A stretch of DNA of 64,000 bases from Ophioderma brevispina (GCA_023653785.1 JAMKCH010058388.1:62001-126000), one strand, 5' to 3'. Counted from the stretch's first letter, positions 47,867 to 58,965 are shown. Notes: generated by a model from the letters alone, not told the origin. Made by a program: numbers and translations.

Positions 47867-49447
47867 CTAGGGCAATTATGCCTTTATAAGTTATGAGTTT
47901 ATGACATGAGTATTCCTTGAAGGTGGTGGGGTGTTAGGATTACATGATTATAATGTACCACAGCTGTTCGAAAGCTTGTCTCTTTTATGACAAACCTGAA
48001 TAAAATTAACAACATCAATGGTGACAAAATTTGAATCCTCATTCCTGTGTAAATTTTACACAATTTCATTGCGGGTAACAGGATTTTTTTTTTAAATGTA
48101 TATTTCTATGGATATTGGGCAACAGCAAATATCTAAATATTAACCAGATGGGCAGATTTTCCTGAAACAGCATAACCAGTTTCGAGGTGCCCAAAAGTAT
48201 TATAATAAGCAAACACTTTATTATCATAGTTTTTGGGCCAATCATATTGTCCTTATTTGGGAAATCCTTATTCTATTTATGGAGAGACGCGGTATTTTAT
48301 GTTCATTGCATTCAGTCCGATTGAAAACAAAACAACAACAACAACTGATGCCACATACTATCAATCTTACTCAATATCTCTTTTCCTAAGCAAAATTAAC
48401 AGGGGTCACTGGGAGACTTTTCTGCATTACGAATGCAGGAATCTTTTTAGAGGCAAGTTTTCTTTTATTGATTGGTTTTTGCATAATTATTGCAGAAAAA
48501 TCGTCCAATCACACAATGGAACATTGGGGAAATGCAACACTGATTATGTAATGTGTAACGCATGGATATTTATGTGCGTGTGCTTGCCCATGCAGTAACA
48601 GTGACGATGTGCGGCTGGTTGCACAACAAGGACGACTTGGGATGTATGAAAGAAATCGGTTATGCTCTTGGGCTTTTCAATAATTTTCCCTTATCTAATT
48701 TTGTGGGCAACAGAGAGTGCTATAAAATGCGAATAATGATCTTTGTAGGCCTACATGGCAAGATTCTCACCATTAAATTTTCTGTTTTTTACAGGAATGA
48801 TAGCTCTTGCATGATCCAACTTCATCTTTGTGGCCAATGCTTTAAATTCTTTTAAAAAGCAATAAAACATGTGTCCACCCATATACACACCCACACCTGC
48901 AATTACACACATGGATACAATCACAAACTAGCACACACAACCAGAGCATGAATATTATATATATAGATTCACTCAATAATATGCACAATCATAGAGCTCT
49001 ATTGACAATATTATGAAAGAGAGTTAAAATGCTAGTTTTCAATTCATTAACTGTTACCAACTAATAATAAGCATATAAAATATGTAAACTCTGGGAGGCA
49101 GCACGACCAGAAAAATACAGATGGTTGCAGGTTGTTGAGGTGAGTAATTCACCCGTCATGATCAGTAAGCTGCTGAGAAGACCAGATTGCATACATATGC
49201 TTGCTGAAAATAAAACTGAGAACAGTTAAAGGTTTTGTTACAGGAGAAAATTTTTTTAAATCATCAAAAATCTGATTTTTGTAAAAAAATACATGCAACA
49301 AGTGTTGCTATGCTAACAAGTAGCTACCCTACAAGTAATAACACCGAAAGCAACTTAATAAGGACAAAATCGGTTATTTTAGTAATTACTGTCTGTACGG
49401 ATAATACCTACTACTACACATAATTGAATAGGGATTCTTATCTTCGA
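47867..49447. other. stretch without supported gene
   Basis: A 121-codon frame (48,233-48,598) overlaps a 97-codon frame (48,562-48,855) in another phase. Neither is recognised and codon use is not distinctive. A CA-rich patch is at about 48,868-48,945. Nothing else seen. Confidence 0.45.
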
Positions 49448-49985
49448 ACACTCCCGGGTGGGGGGGCACTTATATTCAAAGGTAGATGCATGAACAAGAA
49501 AAACGCGTAAAAAGAGTCTCTTTTTCCAACAGGCGATGTACGCGCGTACATTTTTAGGGTGTCAAAACAGTAAAATATGGAAAAAAGGGTATGTTTTTTT
49601 CTTAACCCTGAAATTGTGATGTACATGTTTAGGGATCTCATTAAATCTCAATACTGTACCAAAATACAAGGTAAGAAATCATCTGAGTGTCTAATCTATA
49701 TTAGACACCTACATATGACACCTTACATGGATGTCTCAAATCTCTTGTTGCACCTTTAAGCAGGGATCAAAATCATCAAAGATATTATAATCAGAGCTTT
49801 TGAAGTAAAGCAAAGCAAGATAATAAAGGGTATATTGACGACACAATGCATTGCTTACTTGTTTAGGGTATGTTTTAGCTTGTTTTTAGTTGGTGAAAAT
49901 GCTTGTTTAGGGTGCATTTTTAAAGTCCATGATAACGCATCATATCCACCTTTGAATACAAGCCCCCCCCCCCCCGGAACACTGC
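49448..49985. mobile_element. inverted-repeat element with G/C-run ends
   Basis: The left end ('acactcccgggtggggggg' then 'cacttatattcaaaggta') is mirrored by the right end ('ccacctttgaatacaag' then a C run and 'ggaacact'). The interior repeats 'tgtttaggg' several times, and a copy of another repeat (49,676-49,760) sits inside. No protein frame spans it. Probably a non-autonomous element with a nested insertion. Confidence 0.7.
49676..49760 (+). repeat. partial copy of the AAAGGTGCAAC-ended element
   Basis: Ends 'caaatctcttgttgcaccttt' like the right end of 50,724-51,060 and shares 'tgagtgtctaatctat'-like words with it. It includes the palindrome GTGTCTAAT..ATTAGACAC. AGGGATC occurs on both sides (49,631-49,637 and 49,762-49,768) and might be a target-site duplication. 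Confidence 0.55.
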
Positions 49986-50282
49986 TGTTTTTCTCCCTTT
50001 TTTGCGAATTTGTAGTAGCCAAGCAGCTACCACTAAGTAGACACAGATTCTCTACCCACTAGACAATCCTACCCATATCCCCCTTTAAAAAAAAAAACTG
50101 TTTCCAGTAGGAAACAGACTAAAATGTAGTTCCAGACTCCCCGTGACCTCCTAGCCAAGATCCCTGGTGGATGTTTAAGGAGGAAACCAGCCAAGTACCA
50201 AGTAGTAAGTAGGCCATGTGCATTTTGATTTTTAACTGCATTTCATTTTTTTATTTGATAAACTGAGAAAATATGATTTCCC

Positions 50283-50515
50283 TTTAGACAAAAGATACAT
50301 CAGAGATAGATTTTTTAAATAGAAGTGATCCTAAATTGATAAATATAAATAAATCTACATTAAAATATTGTTTGCAACCGATTTAAATGTGATTTGAGGC
50401 ATTTGTGGGGAAAACCTTTTCAAAAAACATTTTTACAATCAAAATTAAAAGTCTGCATTTTTGGTTTTAGGGGTACCTACTGGAAACAAACTTGTTTTTT
50501 TTTTGGCCTAATGGC
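50283..50515 (+). repeat. dispersed repeat, copy without nested insertion
   Basis: Collinear with the flanks of 6,703-7,182 but lacking the GC-rich 205-bp insertion found there. It ends with the shared 'tggaaacaaacttg', T run and 'ttggcctaat'. No coding frame. Confidence 0.6.
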
Positions 50516-50723
50516 TGCGGAAATTAGAATTAAACATTTGCTTTCATTATATTTAAAACTGGCTTTAGATATCTTTTAATCAGCAATTTATAGTTGAAAG
50601 AAACAAAAACACAAAAAAATCAGATATATTTAGGCACCATATGTTTGTATTAATGGCTGTTTAGATTCAAAATTAGAATAATAATCTGATCAAAACCATA
50701 TTTCAGGCTATAAACAAGGTTAG

Positions 50724-51060
50724 TCAAAGGTGCAACGAGAGATTTCACATATCAGGTGTCCCTAAAAAAATCTAAAGTACTAATATTTTCCCCCATGTAA
50801 AGTTTTCCATCAAAAATAACCCTATCTGAAAGGATTAAGCTTGAGAAATGCTTGTTTGGTTCAAATTGTTAAATTTCTAATTTCTAAATTCAGCTTATGT
50901 TTTCTATTGAAATATAAGCAAATTAAAATCACTTTTTTTTCTCTCTTTTAAGATATTTCTGTAGCCAAATACAAGGTTAGAAATCTATTGAGTGTCTAGT
51001 CTATATGAAATTACTAATATGGCACAATATCTGGGAGCTTCAAAATCTCTTGTTGCACCT
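50724..51060. mobile_element. MITE with AAAGGTGCAAC terminal repeats
   Basis: AAAGGTGCAACGAGAGATTT on the left is mirrored by AAATCTCTTGTTGCACCTTT on the right (one mismatch in 20). The body of about 340 bp has no protein frame. A partial relative lies at 49,676-49,760. Confidence 0.75.
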
Positions 51061-51360
51061 TTCAAGGCTCATGAATGTTTCAAAATCTGATGCAGAATGC
51101 ACTTTTTGCAACCATTTGACTGCAGCTAGTGATTTTTTTGTAAATATAGTGGTGTGTGAAACCTATTTTGAGGTCATTCTATTTGTGCTCCACTTCCAGT
51201 TCACAAAGTCAAAGGTCACTTTTGGGGGCATGACCTTTTCAGACAGGGTCTTACCAAAGGTCATGACCTTATTCCAAATGCATGGTTTCAAAATATCATA
51301 ATTGATTTTGCATGACCTAGTCTGCTAAGTGGATCACACTGGATTTTCCAAAAACACACA

Positions 51361-51383
51361 AAAACAAACAAACAAACAAACAA
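51361..51383. repeat. (AAAC)n microsatellite
   Basis: About five AAAC units. Confidence 0.85.
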
Positions 51384-51425
51384 CAATCTTTGACTTGTAA
51401 TTGTTTCTACTTATTTTAATCTTAC

Positions 51426-51638
51426 CTCATCTCAAAATAAGCAATATGAATTTCCTCAAACTCATTTGACTCCAAAACAAAGTCACAACCTGGCCACAGA
51501 ATTGTAATATTAAATTCACCAGCTTGCAGCCTGATGTTGAATCCAAGACTACCAAATAATATTTTGATCTCTCTTCCCAATACCCAGAACAGTTCAGTGT
51601 AACATAACCCCACACCAACAGTAAAAAGGTTCCTGACC
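51426..51638 (-). CDS. candidate internal coding exon (weak)
   Basis: On the minus strand an acceptor-like TTTTACAG precedes 51,638, and a near-consensus donor ATGAG|GTAAGA follows 51,426. The 213-nt interval is open in the phase that leaves two bases at its end, giving a peptide of about 70 residues that includes GEFNITILWPGCDFVLESNE. The mix of hydrophobic and acidic residues looks more protein-like than other frames in the window. A second phase is also open but stops at the border. Entry and exit phases agree with candidates at 52,249-52,297 and 46,687-46,867. I do not recognise the sequence. Confidence 0.3.
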
Positions 51639-52248
51639 CTGTAAAACCAAGGCTGCCCCTGGATTTCGCATGCAAAAGACGCACGCAATTGTAAACATTG
51701 GGCCACACCATTAATATTATTTTGAAGGAGAACTGATGCGCAAAAACCATAAACCAACCCTTGCGCAAAAGAGCAGATGCATTAAATGTGTGGCAACGGG
51801 CCAACTGCAATTGCTCATATATATCTCATTTTAATATTTTCTCATTTTTCCAGGTCAGCATAAAATGACAAAACAATGCCAATATTGCTGGTAACTTCTG
51901 GATGATATTTTTTTGAAGATCATCAACCAATTGTGAATCTGTTAAAGTTGTGTGATAATTTCCAGATTTAAATCAAGGCAGCAAAATGCTATTAAATTTG
52001 GGAGATATTACATCAGTGTAGATTAAGTACTCCAAAAATAACTTGCGTATCCTACAATCAAGGGAAAAGAGTTTGAAGGTTAGGTTTAAGGTCTGAACTG
52101 GGGTTTCCCAATTGAGCGATTAGTTTTGATGGTAGTTTTGACAATATACTTGGGCAATCTTAATTTTCAATCTTAAGATTTTTAGTTTTTAGCACTTTTG
52201 CATTTTGTATAAATTCATGGTTTCAAACATCTACAAATAACACCTTAC

Positions 52249-52297
52249 AGGTCAAAGATATTTTCAAGGGCTTTTAATTTTGCAATTCTGACGGTAA
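52249..52297 (-). CDS. candidate micro-exon (very weak)
   Basis: A strong-looking acceptor on the minus strand (long T-rich tract, TTTTTTGCAG) and a donor CCT|GTAAGG enclose 49 nt, readable as TVRIAKLKALENIFD plus split codons. Phases link the candidates at 54,811-54,888 and 51,426-51,638. At this size and in AT-rich sequence, chance is quite likely. Confidence 0.18.
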
Positions 52298-52997
52298 CTG
52301 CAAAAAACATGAAAAAAAAACCTTGCAAAAATTCCTCACTAAGCAGTAAGCAAATAATGCAAAAGTGGAAATATTCGCCTACAATAATTTTCGCACTTTT
52401 CACACACTTCTGAGCAAGCCCAAAATTAAGAAAATGCAAAAATGCTTATTTTCTGTAAGTCTATGTAGGGTAGCTGAAAAAAGCTGATTTAAAAACAAGC
52501 GAAAATCTTCAAAATAGCAGAGGCACGAAATATTACACACACGAAAAGTAGCACTTTTACAGTGCAAAGGATACCGATTTCATAAATGATCACACTGCAC
52601 ATTCTTAAAAGAATTTTAATGTGTTCATCTAATGATGCGTATCTTATTGGAACATAAGCAGGTCATGGTATAACAATAAAAAATTAATTTTTACCATGAA
52701 AAACATAAAACAATCACTTGGTCCATTAGCTTGCTATGTATGCAGCTGGAATTTGATATCTGGTGATTGAGATGATGGACGATTTTCTGGCCAAATTTCA
52801 CCGGCATCGTTTCTAGGAAATTAACCTTGTAGTAACAGCATACAAAATGATCGCCTTATTTGCAATTATGCGCCATAAAAATCATCCCATAAATGAACTT
52901 CACTGCTGTATTATTACTGCTTCTACTAACTAGAATTTCGCGGTTCTCGGCTTTCGCACTCGCTATATTCAAAGAATATAAGCTGTGGGCCTCTCCA

Positions 52998-53030
52998 TGA
53001 CCTTTGACCTCGGTGCATGACCTTTGACCT
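52998..53030. promoter_or_regulatory. two DR1-like nuclear-receptor motifs
   Basis: TGACCTTTGACCT occurs at 52,998-53,010 and again at 53,018-53,030; another copy is at 63,409-63,421. Read on the other strand this is AGGTCA-A-AGGTCA, the DR1 spacing bound by HNF4/RXR/COUP-TF-type receptors. The context resembles a dispersed repeat, so they may simply be carried by mobile elements. No adjacent gene is established. Confidence 0.4.
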
Positions 53031-53966
53031 CATCAACATATGAGGGATCCCATGGTGCACCTATGACAGAGGTTTGGTTCCAATTGAACTTTAACTTTTC
53101 AATTGAGGTCAATTTTTAAAAAAACTTAACATTTTAGTGACACACACACATCCATACACACGCACAACGGATTGCTAAGTGGTCCTCCACCTATAGCTGG
53201 CGGCCCACAAAAACAACAGATTATTAGCAAACTAAATTGAACCTGAAGACCGAGTGTTTGTGTTTAGATTAATGGTTAAGTTTAAGGCTAAAGGATTAGT
53301 GTCAAGATTAAAATTTGAATTTTATATTAGATTGGGATTAGAATAGGGAGTTAAAGGGCAAAAATAGCCAAAGAACTGATTACGAGAAAGAGAATATGAA
53401 TAATGCACAGGCTCCATTTGTCTAACTTTACACAGCATAGAGGCGTCATGATCCGTCATCCCTATAAGCTCAACATAATTTCAATGGGAGATAAGTTTAG
53501 CCAGGACATAGTAAGCCTTCAAGTTACGTAAGAAAACTGAAAAAAATAAAAAAACTCATATACAGGAATCTTCCATCTTTTGAGGCAGTGGGGGAGCGGA
53601 GGGGAGGAACCTCTGACAAAATATCTGTGTGACTGTTTAGGTAAAGCAGAGAAACTGTGCAGCCACCACATTAGCAATTGATTGATGAAACAATTTGAGT
53701 AATGAGTTGAAACAATTTCATTACTTAATTGGGCAATCTGAATAATTAGTTTTCCCCCATGTGAATTTTTGGCAGTGTAGTATAACCAAAGGAGTGAGGA
53801 GAATTCACTCTTAATCTCAAAACATAACATCAGAATGAACTGATAGTTTGTAAATAACATTTCCTTAAGGATATCTAATGAATCAAAAACAAAAATAAAT
53901 GTGCTCGGATCACAAATGCACCTTTAAACAAAACAAGAAGATGAAAATGAGACCCATTTTTAAACA

Positions 53967-54216
53967 AAACTTAAATCAGCTGCTAAATACCGATTTCATC
54001 TTGCTGCTTCAGCTGCTTGGAATTCACTTCCAAGCAGTATTCACAGTATCCCCAAGCTCCAAGACTTCAAACGTTAGCTTAAAACTCGCCTTTTTCATCA
54101 AGCTTTTCATGGCTCATAGCCGTTTTGTTTGATTTGAATGTATTTTCTGTTATGGTGCTCTGAGTTCTCTTTGAAGATTTTGCACCTTATAAGAACTATT
54201 TATGATTATTATTAAG
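53967..54216 (+). pseudogene. LINE 3' end (L2/CR1-like reverse transcriptase C-terminus and tail)
   Basis: In one plus-strand frame (53,967-54,119) the translation holds RFHLAASAAWNSLPSSI and, further on, LKTRLFHQAF. That is the WNSLP...LKTxLF signature ending ORF2 reverse transcriptases of CR1/L2-group LINEs. A single in-frame TAG lies before LKTRLF, and the frame ends at a TAG at 54,117-54,119. The 3' UTR keeps 'gtgctctgag ... gcaccttataag' and ends in ATTATTATTA, the kind of tail the SINE at 12.4-12.7 kb has. All upstream catalytic regions are missing, so this is a dead 5'-truncated insertion. Confidence 0.85.
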
Positions 54217-54810
54217 TAACTGTCTCATGTGATTGGGAGCAATCCCTTCTTTTACACTGCAGACCAACAGGACTGGATACACCCAATCTTCAGTGAGTGG
54301 CTCTGAAATGAATCCACCTCTTGTACCCATTGGGAGATTCTAACAACCGTGGTTTCAAATCTCCATCTATCTCCATTGGCTCAGCACATAATACATGGCA
54401 CCCAATGTGTCTGTAGTATAAGCTCATATAACAGGATTCCTCGCAAAAGCTAACGCCAAATCACATGAATTAATGCCCCGCGCAGCTGAAATGTGGTAAC
54501 GCGCAAAATGTGAATTGATCTACATCGACGTTGATTTGGAACCATCCCGAAGTAGCCTCCATTGACTCAGATAGAGTTCATGCAGATTTTCTTTTTAGCA
54601 CCTAGCAGGATTTAACTTAGTCTGTGGCTTTCCACAGATCCCTAATGGGGAATGATTCCGTGTTGCTAATTTCAATTGTGGCACATTCTGCAAAGAATTA
54701 TTACTGGTATCACAGTAAAATTCCAGAACTTGTCCAGTTCAAAGAGGACTAGGAAACATACCGGGACAATCGGTTTTAAAATCTCAAAACAATTTAAAGT
54801 CTGCACATAC

Positions 54811-54888
54811 CTGGTTGGTTTTCCTCGTTATTCTTTGCATCATACTTCCAAGCGGCAAATGTTGAGAGCGATTTGTGGTGCAAATTAA
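54811..54888 (-). CDS. candidate internal coding exon (weak)
   Basis: On the minus strand TTGTTTTTTCCAG precedes 54,888 and CCAG|GTATGTG follows 54,811, both good splice signals around exactly 78 nt. Two phases are open: one includes STFAAWKYDAKNNEENQP, the other starts LICTTNRSQHLPLG. The first is compatible in phase with the candidates at 59,230-59,295 and 52,249-52,297. No family recognised. The splice borders are the best of the set. Confidence 0.3.
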
Positions 54889-55074
54889 CTGGAAAAAACA
54901 AAACAGAGAAAAATCAACTTGAAAATAGCGACATTACCTTTAAATAACATATCACACACGAGGCAGTGCAGTTGCCAGTTTACAGTTTGAACTAAGCACA
55001 CTACCGGCCTACAAAATAAGGATCTCATGACCAGATTTGACCGAGATACCCAGCGTACACTGATCATTAATTAG

Positions 55075-55275
55075 GTGTAGCACCATTTAGACAGGATATA
55101 TAGAGTGGACAGTGTCCGTGTAATGTGTCGAAAGCAAGATCCGGGACCCATCAGAGGCCACTGCCCCACTGACATTTATCCAGTATTGCGGTATGAACAA
55201 CGTTGAGACGATCATCGGGGCTCCCTGTCATGCTCAGACAGTATTTACTTTGCTTTAAATTTTTAAACAGGTCTC
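55075..55275 (+). repeat. dispersed repeat, copy 1
   Basis: Aligns with 56,940-57,170. Shared words include 'gggaccca' followed by 'tcagaggc', 'tgacattt' followed by 'tatc', 'gggctcc' with 'tgtc' after it, and 'cagacag'. The copies are diverged by substitutions and small indels. Class unknown, no protein frame. Confidence 0.6.
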
Positions 55276-56939
55276 TCTAAGTGCTCTTATTTTTAATGTT
55301 CAAGGTAATTTTGGTGTACTTTCCCAATCTCGCGGTGAAGTTGGCAGACTTCTCTGCTTCTGTCCTGTATACTGTCTGGCCGCCTTTCTCTGACTTTCCA
55401 CACCCTCCTTATCATCTGTCTGTCTGTTGGCCATGCTGTCAGTGTCCGTTGTCCTGTCTGATGGTCAGTCGCTCTGTCTGCCTGTCTGTCTCTGTGCTAA
55501 CGGAATAAAGGCTTGTGTGACTCCCTTTCTTATGTATTGCTTTATTCCATCATTTCTTTATCTAATGTTTTGCTACTTGTGTGTTTAGTTTTAAAACAGT
55601 CCCACCGTATAGTTATACCTGCATTACTTTGTATGTCTGTCCTGATGTTTGTTGAGGATGTTCATCGGACCCTTTTCCATATCATTACCAAAATCACTCA
55701 ATTATCATGGCTGAACACTTTTTTTCTATTTTTGCTTGGTATAGTAGTGAAAGTTTTTCATTCAACCAAAGGAGAAAAGTTTTTAATCCACTGAAAGGTC
55801 AAAGTTTTGGAGCAACACCTTGCTCTCTTTAGGTTATTTGCATACACTGTCTGAAGAGGGTTGAGACCACTTGTTTTTTTAGAGGGTCAACATTTTGCAT
55901 ATTTTAATACTTGTGTTTAGAAAGCTTACATCTAGCATTTAAACATCTGATATCATCAAAACTTGTTCAAATCCTAAACATAGGACAATTCAAAAATGTT
56001 TTTTACCAGAGAATGTTTTCCAAAATGCATCATTTTTCCCTTTGCAATCCTTGTGAACTTCTGTACTCATTTCCCCACCCTTACTGCTAAATTCCAACAA
56101 AACACACTGAAAATAATTAAACCTGTCCGATAAGGCAAAAAAAAACAAGTTTTCCTCAGAAGAAATGTGACAACTCGCAACGCAAAATGCGTTTTGTTTT
56201 TTTGTTTTTTTAGAAAAATGCTAATGCGAAATGCGTTTTTTCTTTTTTTTTAAATGCTTTTGGCCCACTTTTTTCATTTTTTTTCTGAAATTTTTTACAA
56301 AAAAAAATGTAAAGTGAGTAAAACTAAAAAAAAAATATGCCAGTAAAAACCATTTTTAAAACTAATGCGCGCGGTCTGCTGACGACAAACTGTTTTTTTT
56401 TCTTGGCCTAACAGAAAATTTTCGTTGTATCCAATGATCTAGAAAGGTAGGACCTACTTTATTACTGCAAAGCTCATCACAGATGTTTTTAATATCATAC
56501 AACGGGCAAATACCTTGTGATTCAGAACAAGTGAGGGCTTTTCTTACATAAATAATGGAACATGGCATAAGCTTTAAACAGGTTATGTAGTCAAACAAGT
56601 TTAAAACTGTCAAACTTTTGTCAGGAATATCTGACTAGGATAACCACTATGGTAGTCTTGCTAACTGATGATGGCTCCGGAAGAGCTGTGGCCCACTGTT
56701 GAAGACTTGCTTACAGCTGAGCAGAACAGACTACCCTTGCATGCTGAACAGTGGCTCTGAAAAGACGGCCGTTCAAAAAACTTTAAAAGGAAAAAAAACA
56801 TTTAAATCATAAAAACAAGGTTGACACCATGATATCTTTCTACTGAGTCAATAGTGTTACACAGTCCCCTGTCAGTGAAACCACCATTTGTCCAGGAATT
56901 ATCCAGCTTTGGCCACGATAGCTATGTACCCGATTTTTT
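55276..56939. other. stretch without supported gene
   Basis: Plus-strand frames at 55,281-55,508 and 55,513-55,794 are hydrophobic, Cys/Ser-rich and unrecognised. A CTGTCTG-rich patch lies at 55,415-55,492. Around 56.17-56.35 kb are many A and T runs and two 'gcgaaatgcgtttt'-like words. No gene called. Confidence 0.45.
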
Positions 56940-57170
56940 TATTAAGTGTTAAAGACATTTGCCGAGGTCGAACAGAAGGGACATGTCCGCCATAAATGTT
57001 TCAATGCCTAAACGTTACTGGGACCCAATCAGAGGCTACTGCCTGTTGACATTTTATCTGGATATTGCATACAACAACTGAACCAATGTCGGGCTCCTTG
57101 TCGAGTTGTCAGACAGAAGTTCCATTAGCTTGAATTTAAATAGAATTGTCTCGGCTAGCTTTTAAAGCTT
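56940..57170 (+). repeat. dispersed repeat, copy 2
   Basis: Relative of 55,075-55,275, in the same orientation 1.9 kb away. Both could descend from independent insertions or from a local duplication. Confidence 0.6.
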
Positions 57171-57736
57171 GAAATATACTTCGTTAATAACATTCTGTTG
57201 ACCATCTCTTTGGTTCAAGACCTCACCGAAGACGCCAGTATGGATCCGGGCAATGGCCAGCGAGGCTTCCTCCTCTTGCGCATAAGATTTTTTCCTTTGC
57301 TGTTTTCGTCCCGGGAGTTTTTTCACATCTTGCTTTCTTCCTCAAATATACAAGATCAACTTCTTTTATACTGCTCGCTGGCTTCCTCGATTTTATATAG
57401 GCTGTTGGAATTAAGATTGATCAGAGCGAAACCTTTCCCCACAGGTGCAATCACACTACTTCCAATTTATAATCATATACAGGTTTGATATTGCAAACTG
57501 TGATGCGCATTGACGCAGTCACAGGTGAAATCTCACAACGTATTTAAGCTGCAGGGTGCAACTTAGGATTTGATGAAACTCTCCTTCACAGTATTTATGC
57601 GTGGCTATGTGTTCTTCACAATCACTCTTCTGGATTTGTTTTCAAGATTGTATATGTACTGAAATTTGTTCCCACAGTGCAAGGAGTGTATTTGCATAAC
57701 AGATAACGATGGCACCGGCTATCCAGACCTGGCTTT

Positions 57737-58088
57737 TTAAATGTGTCTTGTTCCGATTTTTGTCTATCGTGTTCTCCACTGATAGCAGTATATGAGAGCC
57801 TGAGACTTGTACATGCAGACCATCATGTACCGTGGGAAACACACTTGCTGTTTTGCTGCTAGATGCAATAATTCATAGTGGCAACCCTATTCACTACTGT
57901 GCTAATATTGATGGTTAACCATTAAAACGGTAGTTTTTTTATCTGTATCTTGAGAAAAGAAATGGATTTGAAAGCTGAAATTTCAGGACAACAATGAGAA
58001 AAATACGGCCTTTCATCTGATATAAAAATTGATACTACTTCCAGTTAAATCGGGAGGTCCCAAAGACGATCGGAACAAGCACCTTTAA
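57737..58088. mobile_element. TTAA-flanked element, complete copy
   Basis: TTAA at 57,737-57,740 and 58,085-58,088 bounds inverted ends: TTAAATGTGTCTTGTTCCGA on the left, and CGGAACAAGCACCTTTAA on the right. It serves as the reference for the damaged copy at 47,328-47,652. The interior has no transposase frame, so a transposase supplied elsewhere is implied. Confidence 0.75.
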
Positions 58089-58175
58089 GGGGTACCCTGG
58101 GGGGCAAAAGAACCTCTAACAGCCGAAATAGGCTGATTTTGATTTGAACCCCCGAGGGGCGTGCCCGAAAGCCCC

Positions 58176-58195
58176 CCACACACACACACACACCC
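58176..58195. repeat. (CA)n microsatellite
   Basis: About nine CA units in a C/G-run-rich patch that ends 'agatacgccactgg', an ending similar to the short element at 26,050-26,293. Confidence 0.85.
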
Positions 58196-58263
58196 AGATA
58201 CGCCACTGGATGGGGTGAAGTTTTTGTTAGACAACCATACCAATGAGTCCAAATTTTAGTCAT

Positions 58264-58392
58264 TCCTCCATGTAATATTGCATTAACCTAGTCTAGTGTC
58301 AAGACTTCAATGAGGGATTATATGCCTGACTGAATAAAGCCCTCACTGAAGTCTTGACACTAGACTAGTTCTGTGCAATATTACATGGAGGA
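58264..58392. mobile_element. 129-bp hairpin element
   Basis: TCCTCCATGTAATATTGCA on the left is mirrored by TGCAATATTACATGGAGGA on the right. Inside, CTAGTCTAGTGTCAAGACTT pairs with AAGTCTTGACACTAGACTAG. A short bulge separates the two stems and the loop is about 30 nt. No coding frame. Foldback MITE. Confidence 0.85.
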
Positions 58393-58859
58393 CTAATCAA
58401 AATTTCTGAACCAGTTATGAATAAATTGTATGTTTGTACAATAAATTTGCTCAAAATAGACTTTTTTTTACCCTTACTAATTTTGTCTTTAAATGTTAAC
58501 ATATTAAATAATCAATCAGCTGGCTAAAATTATTTCTAGACCTTTAAGTGTATTCCATTGTCCACACTCCAAAAGTTAAAGAAAGACAAAAATCCAAAGT
58601 ACAATGGCAAGTTCTTACATTATTTTTTAATATTTTGATTCAATATTTTTGAAAACTCTGTTAATTGTGCAACTCTTCCATTATGGCATTGCCTGGCTGC
58701 TGAAGCCAACTTGTCCATCGCGATGCAGAACAGTGTTATGAACACTGAGTGATCACTCTGGGTTAAATCATAATGTAAAATTTAAAACCCTAAATCCAAG
58801 ATGTGACACCACATTTCATATTCAGTGAGTAGAGTTATAAATCTTGGTTGTAGATCTGT

Positions 58860-58965
58860 AAGGAGTTAAAGGGTTAGAGTCAGGCACCTGAATGCTCTTG
58901 TTCCAATATACATTTCGTCCAGAAGAGTTAGAGCTAGAGGGTTAGGGTTTAAGGGTTGTGTTAGA
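58860..58965. repeat. GGGTTAG-rich patch
   Basis: Several degenerate 'agggttag' words (for example 'gagggttagggtttaaggg' near 58,937-58,957), resembling the TTAGGG telomere unit. A similar patch is at 59,299-59,322. Between them is a less AT-rich unit. This could be one element with similar ends, or scattered telomere-like sequence. Confidence 0.45.

Noticed and set aside
48233..48855. Two overlapping plus-strand frames of 121 and 97 codons
   Set aside because: Different phases, AT-driven composition, no recognisable motif.
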